Shown in pieces: positions 56,232 through 64,000 of a DNA stretch of 64,000 bases (the stretch's first letter is position 1; every line of letters starts with the position of its first letter). This DNA is from Komagataeibacter rhaeticus (GTDB taxonomy: Bacteria; Pseudomonadota; Alphaproteobacteria; Acetobacterales; Acetobacteraceae), in the NCBI RefSeq assembly GCF_003207855.1, contig NZ_NKTZ01000001.1:124001-188000 (forward strand), read 5' to 3'. The translations under genes were made by a program, and so were the position numbers. The notes beneath the pieces were generated by a model. The model was not told the origin of the DNA. It did no database searches and worked only from the letters and a program-made list of their open reading frames with translations.

Positions 56232-57779
56232 ATGACAGTATGGGAAAACATGAAGTACCTGTCGCTTTCCGTGGGTGCGACTGTCATTTCATATCTTTTT
56301 TACACAAGAATATTTTGTGATGCGCCCGGTATCCTGGATATGGTCATCAATTCGGACAGTCTTGTCCTGCCCCGGATGGGGTGGGAGATGTGGCATGTAC
56401 CGCACGCCTGGCAGCATTTCCAGTGGCCGCGCGTGCCCAGCCTGTTTCCGGACATGCTCTGGTTCTGGCTGGCCGAAAGTGTCCGGCTGGACTGGCGCGT
56501 CGCGCTGGATGGTTTTTTCCTGCTCTCGCTGTGCCTGATGACCGCCTGCCTGGCGTCCGTCATCTGGCGCATGGGCGACCTGGCCTGGCCACAGGCCCTG
56601 TTCGTGTCTTCCTTTACGCTGGCGGCCGTTGTGGCATGCGTATCGGCTGGCGTGCATGTACAGGGCCTTCGTGACGTATCCGGGCTGCTGGAACTGTTCC
56701 TGCCCGCCTATCATGGCAGTGCCTTCATGCTGTCGCTGCTGGCGGCGACACTGGCGAACTGGGAATATGGCAGGGGCGGCCGGATTGCGAATTTTTGCCC
56801 GACAGCCTGCCTGTGCCTTGTCGCCACCTTCAGTGATCCCCTGTTCGTGACAACATTCGCGGTTCCCTTTGCCCTGTCGACCGGCCTGTTCGCGCTGCGG
56901 CACAGGAAAGACACGACCCCGGTCCGGGTCGCGCTGAAGGACGGGATCGGGCCTTCCCTGTTCCTGCTGGGGGCCTGTACCGTCGGGTTTGTGGGGCAGG
57001 AACTGCTTTACAAGCAGAACCTGGGGGGCGTGTTCAAGCACTTCCCGCTGCTGGCCCTGCCGGAAATCCTGTATTCCGCGTGCTTCAGTGTCCGGGCCTT
57101 CTGCTGTCTGGCCCTGTTCGCGCTGTCCATCATTCCGTTCATCAGGATAGGTGCGAAAATATCCGCAAAGGCCATCGCACCTTATAAGGAGCGGTTGTTT
57201 TACCACGGCTATGCCGCATCCATAATATCCTTGTGCATATTGTCGGTGTCGTATGTTGACGTATCGGTTTACCGGTATGCCCTGCCGGTTACCTGGTGGT
57301 CGATCATCTTTCTTGTGTCATGCCCTGATCCTGCTGCCGTCAGGAAAATGTCGGATTATGCGATGGTCTGCCTGCCATGCGCGTTCATGTATTTCGTGCT
57401 GATTGGCAACCATGGAAACAGGCTCGCCGGATGGCATTCCCCGCTTGAGAGCTGCATTTCCCAAAATCATGACAGGCTGGGCCTGCGGGGCGGGCTGGCG
57501 CAGTACTGGCTGTCGCGAAAGCTGGAGGCGTCCTCGGACTGGGCATTGCAGATCGAGCAGGTGACGGATGGGAACCACATCTTCATCTGGGGCAATAATC
57601 CCGACCTGTACGCGCATGACGTGCATGGTTTCGACGGCATGCCCGTATTCAATTACTTCGTTGATGACGGGAAGGAAGATCTGGCGACGCTGTACAGGGA
57701 CATGGGGCCGCCCGCCCATGTCCTGCACTGTCCCGAAGCGGATGTCCTGGTGTTTGGCCAGCCGGTCAGGCTGCGGTAA
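56232..57779 (+). CDS. Polytopic membrane protein, GT-C-like, unassigned
   Basis: A 515-residue membrane protein with about ten helices. After the first helix the loop contains ILDMVINSDSLVLPRMGWEM and HFQWPRVPSLFPDMLWFW, acidic and aromatic in a way seen in GT-C transferases; I do not recognise a family. Further helices include FLLSLCLMTACLASVIW and FLLGACTVGFVGQELLY. The C-terminal 110 residues are soluble (HGNRLAGWHSPLESC, HIFIWGNNPDLYAHDVHGFDGMPVF), and may bind a lipid- or sugar-linked partner. It stands alone, divergent from the M20 peptidase operon. A role in glycan or lipid modification is inference from layout and similarity to other proteins in the window. Confidence 0.55.
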   Translation: MTVWENMKYLSLSVGATVISYLFYTRIFCDAPGILDMVINSDSLVLPRMGWEMWHVPHAWQHFQWPRVPSLFPDMLWFWLAESVRLDWRVALDGFFLLSLCLMTACLASVIWRMGDLAWPQALFVSSFTLAAVVACVSAGVHVQGLRDVSGLLELFLPAYHGSAFMLSLLAATLANWEYGRGGRIANFCPTACLCLVATFSDPLFVTTFAVPFALSTGLFALRHRKDTTPVRVALKDGIGPSLFLLGACTVGFVGQELLYKQNLGGVFKHFPLLALPEILYSACFSVRAFCCLALFALSIIPFIRIGAKISAKAIAPYKERLFYHGYAASIISLCILSVSYVDVSVYRYALPVTWWSIIFLVSCPDPAAVRKMSDYAMVCLPCAFMYFVLIGNHGNRLAGWHSPLESCISQNHDRLGLRGGLAQYWLSRKLEASSDWALQIEQVTDGNHIFIWGNNPDLYAHDVHGFDGMPVFNYFVDDGKEDLATLYRDMGPPAHVLHCPEADVLVFGQPVRLR

Positions 57780-57834
57780 TCCGGCATGCCGCCCGCCGTG
57801 TCCGGGCGACCTGTCATGTCCGGGTGGCATGGGT

Positions 57835-58119
57835 TCAGCACCGCCCGTGCAGGAACCCCAGTGCCGGCAGGGGGCGCCACGCGCGTGGCAGGTCCGCGCG
57901 GCGATAGGGGCGGATGCTGTAATGCGGTATCGCGACGGCATTGCGTTCAAGAAAATTGCGGTAGGCAGCCACCTGCCGGCTGCGCCATTCGCAATCCGCC
58001 TCGGCGGCGGCGCGGGTGGGGTAGATGCTGGCGATGCGTGTCTCGCGCCCGGTGGTCGCCACGACCGCCCAGGATTCGTCACGGCGTGCAGTGGTCCGGA
58101 ATGCGACAACCTTGCCCAT
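57835..58119 (-). CDS. Small conserved-looking basic protein of unknown function
   Basis: A 94-residue protein with no family I can name. It starts MGKVVAFRTTARRDESWAV and contains a compact region VVATTGRETRIASIYPTRAAAEADCEWRSRQ. A predicted beta-rich start followed by a helix resembles small single-domain stress or DUF-type proteins. The ATG at 58119 is better than the upstream ATG at 58167, whose extra residues are low-complexity. It converges with the preceding membrane protein gene and is divergent from the lapA-like gene. Function unknown. Confidence 0.6.
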   Translation of the reverse strand: MGKVVAFRTTARRDESWAVVATTGRETRIASIYPTRAAAEADCEWRSRQVAAYRNFLERNAVAIPHYSIRPYRRADLPRAWRPLPALGFLHGRC

Positions 58120-58250
58120 AGCCCTGTCCCTGTCCCGGTTTATGGTGCCTCTCCCGCAGGCAAGCATGGGGGCGGCCGGCGGCGCAAGCGGTCCGTCGCA
58201 TGAATTGATTTTCTTGCAGGTGCCGGTTGTTGGGGGTAGGGAACAGGATC

Positions 58251-58676
58251 ATGATACGTCTTTTCATTACCCTGCCCGTGATCGTGGCACTGATCATTTT
58301 CGCGGCCTGCAACCAGGCGCCGGTGGAACTGTCATGGCTGCAGTGGAAATGGACGTCCTCGCCCGGCGTGCTGGCCCTGCTGGTGGCCGCCCTGTTCTAT
58401 GCCACCGGCTCGGCCAGTGCATGGATCGTGGTGCTGCGCCAGATGCGCCGCGCCCGCCGTGCCGAACAGGAACTGCGCACCCTGCGGGCACGCCTGCCGA
58501 CTGATGATGCGGCAGGGGCCCGCCCGCCCGGACTGGCCTCCGCCCCGGCTGATTCCCCCATGGTGCAGACCTATGCGGCAGGCCAGCCCGCGGTGACGCA
58601 GCCGGCGGTCCCATCCACCGGCGGCATGGCCGTGACCGAAGCCCCTGTTACCACGGAACGGCCCCCGGCTTCCTGA
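58251..58676 (+). CDS. LapA-domain membrane protein (DUF1049-like)
   Basis: A 141-residue protein with two membrane helices, LFITLPVIVALIIFAAC at about residues 4-20 and VLALLVAALFYATGSASAWIV at 39-59, joined by a short loop with PVELSWLQW. A basic coiled-coil-prone stretch (RQMRRARRAEQELRTLRARL) follows, then a Pro/Ala-rich tail. This is the layout of LapA/DUF1049 proteins, some of which assist lipopolysaccharide assembly in E. coli (with LapB). No lapB is in the window. The ATG at 58251 has AGGA just upstream. pyrF follows after 55 bases and may be co-transcribed, as lapA-pyrF pairs are seen in enterobacteria too. Confidence 0.75.
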   Translation: MIRLFITLPVIVALIIFAACNQAPVELSWLQWKWTSSPGVLALLVAALFYATGSASAWIVVLRQMRRARRAEQELRTLRARLPTDDAAGARPPGLASAPADSPMVQTYAAGQPAVTQPAVPSTGGMAVTEAPVTTERPPAS

Positions 58677-58731
58677 ATTCCTGCCGCCTGTCCCGGCCCG
58701 TAACCTGTTGCCCGTTTCTGGAGTACCGCCA

Positions 58732-59439
58732 ATGCGTGGACGGTCCACCCGCCTGATTGTTGCCCTCGATACCAAGGATACGGCGCAGGCCGTGAACTGG
58801 CGGCAGGCAACCGCCGCCCATGCGGGCGCGGTCAAGCTGGGGCTGGAGTTTACCTATGCAAGCGGGCTGGAGGCGGTGCGGGCCGTGGCGGGTGACAGCC
58901 CGCTGTTCCTGGACCTGAAACTGCACGACATTCCCAATACCGTGGCCTCCGCCATTGGCAGCCTTGCGGGCGTGCGGCCCGCCATGCTGACCATCCACGC
59001 CTCTGGCGGCCGGGCCATGATCGCTGCCGCGCGGGCGGCGGTGGACGCAACGTTTCCCGCGCAGGCCCGTCCCCTGCTGCTGGGTGTGACCGTGCTGACC
59101 AGCATGGATGAAGCCGGGCTGCATGAAATTGGCGTGCCGGGCAGTGTGGAAGCACAGGTGATCCGGCTTGGCCGTCTGGCCATGGAAGCCGGGGCGGATG
59201 GGCTGGTCTGTTCCCCGCACGAGATCACGCCCCTGCGGCAGGCACTGGGGGACGATCCCGTTCTGGTGGTGCCCGGTATCCGCCCCGCCGGGAGTGCGGC
59301 GGGCGACCAGAAACGGATCATGACACCCGCGCAGGCCCGGGCCGCCGGGGCCGACTGGATTGTGGTGGGCCGTCCCATTACCCGTGCGGCTGACCCGGCC
59401 GCCGCCGCCGCCGCCATTGCGGCCGAACTGGCAGCCTGA
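58732..59439 (+). CDS. pyrF: Orotidine 5'-phosphate decarboxylase PyrF
   Basis: A 235-residue TIM-barrel enzyme giving UMP from OMP. It begins STRLIVALDTKD, followed by GAVKLGLEFTYASG, the active-site LFLDLKLHDIPNTVASAI with the Asp-Lys-Asp set, LLGVTVLTSMDE and VVPGIRPAG. The GGAG eight bases before ATG 58732 fixes the start. A compound hairpin terminator follows. It is the gene next to trpF but is separated by its terminator. Confidence 0.96.
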   Translation: MRGRSTRLIVALDTKDTAQAVNWRQATAAHAGAVKLGLEFTYASGLEAVRAVAGDSPLFLDLKLHDIPNTVASAIGSLAGVRPAMLTIHASGGRAMIAAARAAVDATFPAQARPLLLGVTVLTSMDEAGLHEIGVPGSVEAQVIRLGRLAMEAGADGLVCSPHEITPLRQALGDDPVLVVPGIRPAGSAAGDQKRIMTPAQARAAGADWIVVGRPITRAADPAAAAAAIAAELAA

Positions 59440-59467
59440 ATGCCCGTTCGGGGCCGCCAGTTTTTTT
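59426..59467 (+). terminator. Intrinsic terminator of pyrF
   Basis: AACTGGC (59426-59432) pairs with GCCAGTT (59456-59462), with an inner CCCGTTCGGG hairpin, followed by seven T. It overlaps the last codons of pyrF. Confidence 0.7.
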
Positions 59468-59570
59468 GGGAAAGCCTGGGGGCACGCCGTCTTTATGGAA
59501 AAGGGCGATATCCGGCGGTTTTTATTTTTTCATCAATGAAGTGTACCCAGACCTTCTTCAGGGCGAACGG

Positions 59571-60203
59571 ATGATGACGGTACGTGTCAAGATATGCGGC
59601 CTGCGTGACCGCGCGGGAGTGGACGCGGCCTGTGCGGCGGGGGCCGACTGGGTCGGGTTCGTGTTTTTTGAACGCTCCCCCCGTCATGTCACGGCAGATG
59701 TCGCGGGCAGGCTGGCCCGCGCCATACCCCCTGATGGCCCGCAGCGTATCGGCCTGTTCGTCCATCCCACGGATGATGCGATCAGGCAGGTTCTGGATCA
59801 TGTGCCCCTTGACGGGTTGCAGATCTATGATGATGCCGCGCGCGCCGCGGCCATCCGGGCGCGTTTCGGCCTGCCGGTATGGCTGGCGGCCGGGGTCGCA
59901 GCCCCCACCGACCTGCCGCATGCCTGTGCGGTGGACGGGCTGGTCATTGAATCCCGTCCGCCTGCCGGGTCGGACCGGCCGGGGGGCAATGCCCGCAGCT
60001 TTGACTGGGGCCTGACGGCGCAGTGGCAGGCCCCGGCGCCATGGCTGCTGGCGGGTGGTCTCAACCCCGGCAATGTCCGGCGCGCCATACGGCAGGCCGG
60101 GGCGCGGGCGGTTGATGTCTCATCGGGGGTGGAATCCGCCCCCGGTGTCAAATCAGCGTCCCTGATCCATCAGTTCGTGCAGGCCGCGCGGAACCCGGCC
60201 TAG
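59571..60203 (+). CDS. trpF: Phosphoribosylanthranilate isomerase TrpF
   Basis: A 210-residue TIM-barrel enzyme of tryptophan synthesis. The motif VKICGLRDRAGVDAA at the N-terminus contains the catalytic Cys; ADWVGFVFFERSPRHVT and IGLFVHPTDD follow, and LLAGGLNPGNVRRAI with VDVSSGVESAPGVKS near the C-terminus includes the catalytic Asp. The frame runs upstream to 59466 but that part matches no PRAI; the ATG at 59571 is preferred. It overlaps the end of the Gly/Tyr-rich gene (convergent) by four bases. Confidence 0.95.
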   Translation: MMTVRVKICGLRDRAGVDAACAAGADWVGFVFFERSPRHVTADVAGRLARAIPPDGPQRIGLFVHPTDDAIRQVLDHVPLDGLQIYDDAARAAAIRARFGLPVWLAAGVAAPTDLPHACAVDGLVIESRPPAGSDRPGGNARSFDWGLTAQWQAPAPWLLAGGLNPGNVRRAIRQAGARAVDVSSGVESAPGVKSASLIHQFVQAARNPA

Positions 60204-60547
60204 CGGTAATAACCGCCGTAATAGCCACCATAATAGGCCGGGGGCGGCGGGGGTGGCGGTGCGGGATAGGCATAGGGCGGCGGCGGATAGCCATAGGCCG
60301 GATAACCATACCCGTAACCGTAATAGGGCCGGTAGCGATAGGGGGACATGGCAACCCCAAGCGCCGTTCCCGCCGCAATGCCCATGCCAAAGCCGCCCCA
60401 GCCCCAGCCGGGACGCCAGCCCCAGCCGCCGCCACGCCATCCGCCCCCATGCCAGCCACCGCCCCAGCCGCCACCACGCCAGGCATAGGCGGAGGAGGCG
60501 GGCAACATACCGGCCAGTCCCATGGATACAGCCAGCAACAGGGCCAC
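60200..60547 (-). CDS. Exported Gly/Trp/Tyr/Pro-rich repetitive protein
   Basis: A protein of about 115 residues if the GTG at 60547 is used. It has a signal peptide (VALLLAVSMGLAGMLPASSAYA), then a Gly/Trp-rich repeat block built from GGGWGGGWHGGGWRGGGW-like units, a hydrophobic segment FGMGIAAGTALGVAMS, a Tyr/Pro-rich block (YRYRPYYGYGYGYPAYGY, then a seven-Pro run), and a final GGYYGGYYR. Similar YXWGXW-type small exported proteins occur in proteobacterial envelopes, but their function is unknown. The start is uncertain; the frame is open to 60706 with no clear ribosome site. It converges with trpF. Confidence 0.65.
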   Translation of the reverse strand: MALLLAVSMGLAGMLPASSAYAWRGGGWGGGWHGGGWRGGGWGWRPGWGWGGFGMGIAAGTALGVAMSPYRYRPYYGYGYGYPAYGYPPPPYAYPAPPPPPPPAYYGGYYGGYYR

Positions 60548-60853
60548 CTTAACGCATCGGCTCGCTTCCTTTTCCCAGGCATCGTGCTCCCGCCGATATT
60601 GGCATGGGGCTGGTAAATATCCAGCCCGCCACACGCTCCTGTGCAACAGATCGGCGGGCATGCAGGGCTGGTACGGTATTCCGGGCCTGATGCGCCAGGC
60701 TGGCAAATCATAATAAAAGCCTTTGGCTGCTGCTCTTTTTTAAAACAGGGGATCTGCGGGTTAGCGTTCCGGAAAATCCTTGCCGGGACCACCTTAAAAT
60801 TTCTTTATGATTTACCCGCCATGATTGCCCCGTTCCGGCGCGGGCCGCCTGTC

Positions 60854-61357
60854 TTACCGGCTTCCCGGATTGCGCCGTGTGCCCATCCATCCACCCAGTC
60901 GTGCCAGCGCATCCTTCAGCGGCCCGTCGGGCATGTCGTCGATCTGGACCGGGGGGGGCGGGGCGGCTGGCCGTGGCCGCTGTGGCGGGCGGGGGCGCAC
61001 GGTCAGGTCCTGCACCATTTTCAGGCGGCTGACCACACCCTGGCCGCAGGTGGTGTTGATGCGTGCGATCACGGTGGGGGCCAGGTGCTGCAGTTCCATC
61101 GCCACCGGGCCGGAACAGGCGACCGTAAGGGTGCCCCCGCTCAACCGGCGCGGCACCGTCAGGGCCGCCAGGTGGGGGCCGACAATATCCGGCCAGTCCG
61201 TCATGACCTGCACGGCGGCGGCCGACTGCTTGCGAAAGACCGGACGACTGACAGCCGGCAGCAGCGACGCCAGGCTGCGCGCGCGCATGGCCCGCCGTGG
61301 CGGTTCCGGCGGGGTGGGGGCATTCTTTCGCTTGCTGGCGGGCGGCGGGTTCGTCAT
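60854..61357 (-). CDS. dciA: DciA-type DUF721 protein (replicative helicase loader candidate)
   Basis: A 167-residue protein with the DUF721 core: TDWPDIVGPHLAALTVPRRLSGGTLTVAC, cited by its parts WPDIVGPHLA and GGTLTVACSGPVAMELQHLAP. The N-terminus is basic and Pro-rich, and the C-terminus is Pro-rich (RPRPPQRPRPAAPPPP). DciA replaces DnaC-type loaders in many bacteria lacking DnaC. It is divergent from mutY with only 10 bases between the starts, a common arrangement in alphaproteobacteria as I recall. The exact start (MTNPPPASK) fits. Confidence 0.75.
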   Translation of the reverse strand: MTNPPPASKRKNAPTPPEPPRRAMRARSLASLLPAVSRPVFRKQSAAAVQVMTDWPDIVGPHLAALTVPRRLSGGTLTVACSGPVAMELQHLAPTVIARINTTCGQGVVSRLKMVQDLTVRPRPPQRPRPAAPPPPVQIDDMPDGPLKDALARLGGWMGTRRNPGSR

Positions 61358-61367
61358 AAACGGGTCC

Positions 61368-62447
61368 GTGTTACCTTCTGCTGCCGATCTGTTGCACTGG
61401 TATGACCGGCACCGCCGTATCCTGCCATGGCGTGCCCTGCCGGGCCAGAGTGCAGACCCCTATCGGGTCTGGCTGAGCGAGATCATGCTCCAGCAGACCA
61501 CGGTTACGGCGGTCATCCCGTATTACGAGCGTTTCCTTGCGGCCTTCCCCGATGTGGGAGCACTGGCCCGTGCCCCGCAGGATCGGGTCATGGCGTTATG
61601 GGCGGGGCTTGGCTACTACGCCCGGGCACGTAACCTGCATGCCTGCGCGCAGGTGGTGGCGGCACGCGGTGGCCGGTTTCCCGACACGGTGGAGGGGTTG
61701 CTGGAACTGCCCGGAATCGGGGCCTATACCGCCGCCGCGATTGCCGCCATCGCCTTTGGCCGTCCCGTCGTGCCGGTGGACGGGAATGTGGAGCGCGTGA
61801 CCACGCGACTCTTCGCCCTGACCGACCCGCTGCCCGGCGCGCGCAAAGCCATCGCCCGTCAGGCCATGGGGCTGAATGGCGATGCGCCGGCCCGCGCCCG
61901 TCCATCCGATTTTGCGCAGGCCCTGTTTGATCTCGGGGCCGGTATCTGCACGCCGCGCACGCCCGCCTGCGTGCTGTGCCCGTGGCGCGATGCCTGTGCG
62001 GCGCACCGGCAGGGAATCGCGGCCACCCTGCCGCGCCGGGCGGCAAAGGCGGCGCGCCCCGTGCGGTACGGAATACATTTCTGCATGATGGACGGTGCCG
62101 GGGGCCTGCTGCTGGTCCGTCGCCCCGAAAAGGGGCTGCTGGGGGGCATGATGGGCCTGCCGGGGCCGGCATGGCGCGACAGCCCGTGGACCGCGCCGGA
62201 TGCCCTGGCCCATGCGCCCACGGCCCCCCGCCTGTGCCCGCAATGGCATGCAGTGGGGCAGGTCAGGCATGTCTTTACCCATTTTACATTGCTGGTGGAT
62301 GTCTATGCCGCCCGTGTAAAAACCTTTCCCAACAGTCTGGTCGGGGCGCAGGGCATGGTCCACCGCGTGGGAGACGGGGCCGTGGCCCTGCCCTCGCTCA
62401 TGCGCAAATGCGTGGCGCTGGCGCAGTCCGCTCATGTTTTTGATTGA
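61368..62447 (+). CDS. mutY: A/G-specific adenine glycosylase MutY
   Basis: A 359-residue DNA repair enzyme that removes A opposite 8-oxoG. It has SEIMLQQTTVTAVIPYYERF with the catalytic Glu, ALWAGLGYYARARNLHACAQ, the HhH-GPD motif LPGIGAYTAAAIAAIAFG, VPVDGNVERV with the catalytic Asp, and the [4Fe-4S] ligands C-x6-C-x2-C-x5-C in CTPRTPACVLCPWRDAC. A C-terminal Nudix-like 8-oxoG domain follows. The GTG at 61368 gives a normal length, since the upstream frame (from 60825) is an open shadow of dciA on the other strand. It is divergent from dciA. Confidence 0.93.
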   Translation: MLPSAADLLHWYDRHRRILPWRALPGQSADPYRVWLSEIMLQQTTVTAVIPYYERFLAAFPDVGALARAPQDRVMALWAGLGYYARARNLHACAQVVAARGGRFPDTVEGLLELPGIGAYTAAAIAAIAFGRPVVPVDGNVERVTTRLFALTDPLPGARKAIARQAMGLNGDAPARARPSDFAQALFDLGAGICTPRTPACVLCPWRDACAAHRQGIAATLPRRAAKAARPVRYGIHFCMMDGAGGLLLVRRPEKGLLGGMMGLPGPAWRDSPWTAPDALAHAPTAPRLCPQWHAVGQVRHVFTHFTLLVDVYAARVKTFPNSLVGAQGMVHRVGDGAVALPSLMRKCVALAQSAHVFD

Positions 62448-62504
62448 CGGGGGAGGGAGACGCGCGGTTCACTGGTTTCCTGTCCGATATGGAAAGGGAC
62501 CGTG

Positions 62505-62642
62505 ATGCTCACTTTTGTCCAGATGCTTTCCCCCGTTGTTGCCCTGCTGGGTGTTGCCGGCGTGGCGCGTTATTTCACCATGCAGGCCCCGGCGCTCCAG
62601 CCCGTGCGGGTACGGGCCCGTCGCCATGGGCGGGGCATGTAA
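62505..62642 (+). CDS. 45-residue small membrane protein
   Basis: An ATG at 62505 opens a 45-residue frame. Residues about 4-24 form a hydrophobic segment (FVQMLSPVVALLGVAGVA), followed by YFTMQAPALQPV and a very basic tail (RVRARRHGRGM). A clear AAAGGG lies six to seven bases before the ATG. It lies between mutY and hemH and ends 66 bases before the latter. Small basic single-helix membrane proteins are common; the function is unknown. It is short, so coding status rests mainly on the ribosome site and composition. Confidence 0.6.
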   Translation: MLTFVQMLSPVVALLGVAGVARYFTMQAPALQPVRVRARRHGRGM

Positions 62643-62708
62643 TCAGGCGGCAGGGGGTGTGCTGCCCCTGCTTTGCATCCTGCCACGGCTTCCTGTAGCA
62701 GCGATGGC

Positions 62709-63770
62709 ATGACATTCATTACCGTACACCGCGCGGCACCGCACAGGGATGCCGCGCCACGCACCGGGGTGCTGCTGAGCAATCTGGGCACCCCGGATGG
62801 CACCGGCTATGCCGCCGTGCGGCGTTACCTGGCGGAATTCCTGTCGGACCGGCGTATTATCGAAGCCAGCCCCCTGATCTGGAAGCCCATCCTGTATGGG
62901 CCGGTGCTGACCTTCCGCCCCCGCAGATCGGGCGAGGCCTATCACCGCATCTGGCATCACGATCGTGATGAAAGCCCGCTGCGCACCTATACCCGTGATC
63001 AGGCGGAGGGGCTGGGCGCACGGCTTGCGGCGGATGGCGTGCCGGTGGCCTGGGGCATGCGCTATGGCAGGCCCTCCATCCGTCAGGCGCTGCATGAACT
63101 GGTGGCGCAGGGATGCGACCGGATTCTTCTGGCCCCGCTTTACCCGCAGTACAGCGCCACCACCACCGCCACGGCCAATGACCAGGCGTTCCGCGCGCTC
63201 ATGCGCATGCGCAACCAGCCCGCCATCCGCACCCTGCCAGCCTTTGCCGACCATCCGGCCTATATCGCAGCCCTTGGCCGCTCCATTACCGCACGGCTTG
63301 GCACGCTGGATTTCAAGCCGCAGATGATCGTGGCGTCCTTTCACGGGTTGCCCAGGGTCTATGTGGAAAAGGGCGATCCCTATGCGGCGGAATGCGCGCG
63401 CACCATAACCGCGCTGCGTCATGCCATGGGATATGACGCGCAGATGATGCCGCTGACCTTCCAGTCCCGCTTTGGTCCGGCAAAGTGGCTGGAACCCTAT
63501 ACCGCCCCGTTTATCGAGTCGCTGCCGGCACGGGGAATCGAGCGGATTGCCGTGATCACGCCCGGCTTCATTTCCGACTGTATCGAAACGCTGGACGAAA
63601 TCGGTAACGAGGCAGGCGATGCCTTCATAAAGGCCGGGGGCAGGGAACTGGCCCTGATTCCCTGCCTGAACAATTCGCCCGACGCCATCGACCTGCTTGA
63701 AACCCTTGTGCGCGAGGAACTGCAGGGCTGGATTTCCCGCCAGCCCCCCACCCCGCCGGAAGGGCGATAG
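62709..63770 (+). CDS. hemH: Ferrochelatase HemH
   Basis: A 353-residue enzyme that inserts iron into protoporphyrin IX, the last step in protoheme formation. Signatures: TGVLLSNLGTPDG, LAEFLSDRRIIE, MRYGRPSIRQAL, LLAPLYPQYSATTTA, IVASFHGLPRVYVEKGDPY with the catalytic His212, LTFQSRFGPAKWLEPYT and TPGFISDCIETLDEI with the conserved Glu. The ATG at 62709 (MTFITVHRA) is preferred over the upstream ATG at 62673. It fits an aerobic organism rich in cytochromes. Confidence 0.96.
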   Translation: MTFITVHRAAPHRDAAPRTGVLLSNLGTPDGTGYAAVRRYLAEFLSDRRIIEASPLIWKPILYGPVLTFRPRRSGEAYHRIWHHDRDESPLRTYTRDQAEGLGARLAADGVPVAWGMRYGRPSIRQALHELVAQGCDRILLAPLYPQYSATTTATANDQAFRALMRMRNQPAIRTLPAFADHPAYIAALGRSITARLGTLDFKPQMIVASFHGLPRVYVEKGDPYAAECARTITALRHAMGYDAQMMPLTFQSRFGPAKWLEPYTAPFIESLPARGIERIAVITPGFISDCIETLDEIGNEAGDAFIKAGGRELALIPCLNNSPDAIDLLETLVREELQGWISRQPPTPPEGR

Positions 63771-63850
63771 CCTGCCGCCCACGCACCCGGATCATCCTGT
63801 CCATGCGGAGGGGAGGGACCGGGCGCGCCGTATTCCGGACAGGCCGGGTG

Positions 63851-64000
63851 TCAGGGCCGGTCACAGCTTTCCGTCAGGTCATTATAGACCTGCCCTGCCT
63901 GGCAGGTGGGGCGGGGTGTTGCCGCAGGGGCAGGCGGGCTGACCAGCGTGGACAGGTCCCTGTCATAGACCGAGTCATCCTCGGGCGCGGTATTGCCGGT
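63851..64000 (-). CDS. 3' end of a gene running off the window
   Basis: On the minus strand the last 150 bases read as one open frame ending in TGA at 63853-63851, giving TGNTAPEDDSVYDRD, then LSTLVSPPAPAATPRP, then a Cys-rich end (TCQAGQVYNDLTESC, DRP). The pair of Cys spaced 14 apart and the Pro/Ala-rich linker suggest a secreted or membrane-attached protein. It is only the C-terminal 49 residues, so no function can be given. It converges with hemH. Confidence 0.5.
   Translation of the reverse strand, partial: TGNTAPEDDSVYDRDLSTLVSPPAPAATPRPTCQAGQVYNDLTESCDRP

Noticed and set aside
59468-59570. A fourth copy of the three-way-junction repeat between pyrF and trpF
   Set aside because: T-rich runs and a CGCCG/CGGCGG pair occur, but the two-hairpin layout is not recoverable and the genes are not convergent.
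60825-61367. N-terminal extension of the mutY frame
   Set aside because: This part is antisense to dciA and unlike any MutY; the GTG at 61368 gives a full normal protein.

Overview
The window is GC-rich proteobacterial chromosome with dense, often overlapping genes. Gene content and order (rho, then mnmE-mnmG-rsmG-parA-parB, ftsK with a pseudouridine synthase, a dciA/mutY divergent pair, pdxA-pdxJ) fit an alphaproteobacterium of the Acetobacteraceae. A Komagataeibacter/Gluconacetobacter-type acetic acid bacterium is my best guess; this is inference from style and content, not a database match. Two perfect parS sites lie beside parAB, so the window is probably near the chromosomal origin.

Layout. 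(1) 1-14.8 kb is a surface-polysaccharide region read mostly on the minus strand: an rmlA remnant with an internal deletion, an AGE-family sugar epimerase, a dead IS481-type insertion sequence, KpsT/KpsE/KpsD-type capsule exporter genes, a 1783-residue multi-module glycosyltransferase, a TPR protein and a KpsM-type permease. (2) 15-24 kb holds rho with a strong promoter and a structured leader, qor, an MGMT-like gene, mnmE, mnmG, rsmG, parA, parB and tRNA-Lys. (3) 24-33 kb is a run of co-directional genes: a glutamine amidotransferase, rluB, rsmD, ftsK, an RluA-type synthase, a 702-residue PLP-fold protein of unknown function, and a histidine phosphatase fused to a second copy of the FtsK gamma DNA-binding domain. 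(4) 33-40 kb has a candidate micro-ORF, tadA, a DegP-like protease, folD, a short metF, a Nudix hydrolase, an MFS transporter and a LOG-family gene broken by an 8-bp tandem duplication. (5) 40-48 kb holds tRNA-Pro followed by membrane glycosylation genes: two GT2 enzymes of the polyprenyl-phosphate sugar type, a TVP38 protein, and three polytopic GT-C-like proteins including a clear GT22 mannosyltransferase. (6) 48-64 kb has a periplasmic trehalase with long Pro/Ala-rich tails, tldD, an M20 peptidase-pdxA-pdxJ operon, another polytopic protein, a LapA-like protein, pyrF, trpF, a Gly/Tyr-rich exported protein, dciA, mutY, a 45-residue membrane micro-ORF, hemH and the 3' end of a further gene.

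The most novel items are the histidine phosphatase-FtsK gamma fusion and the unknown PLP protein, both in the ftsK transcription unit; an approximately 78-bp three-way-junction repeat found at convergent gene ends; the giant glycosyltransferase with apparently non-catalytic internal modules; and several freshly decayed genes (rmlA, IS481, LOG).
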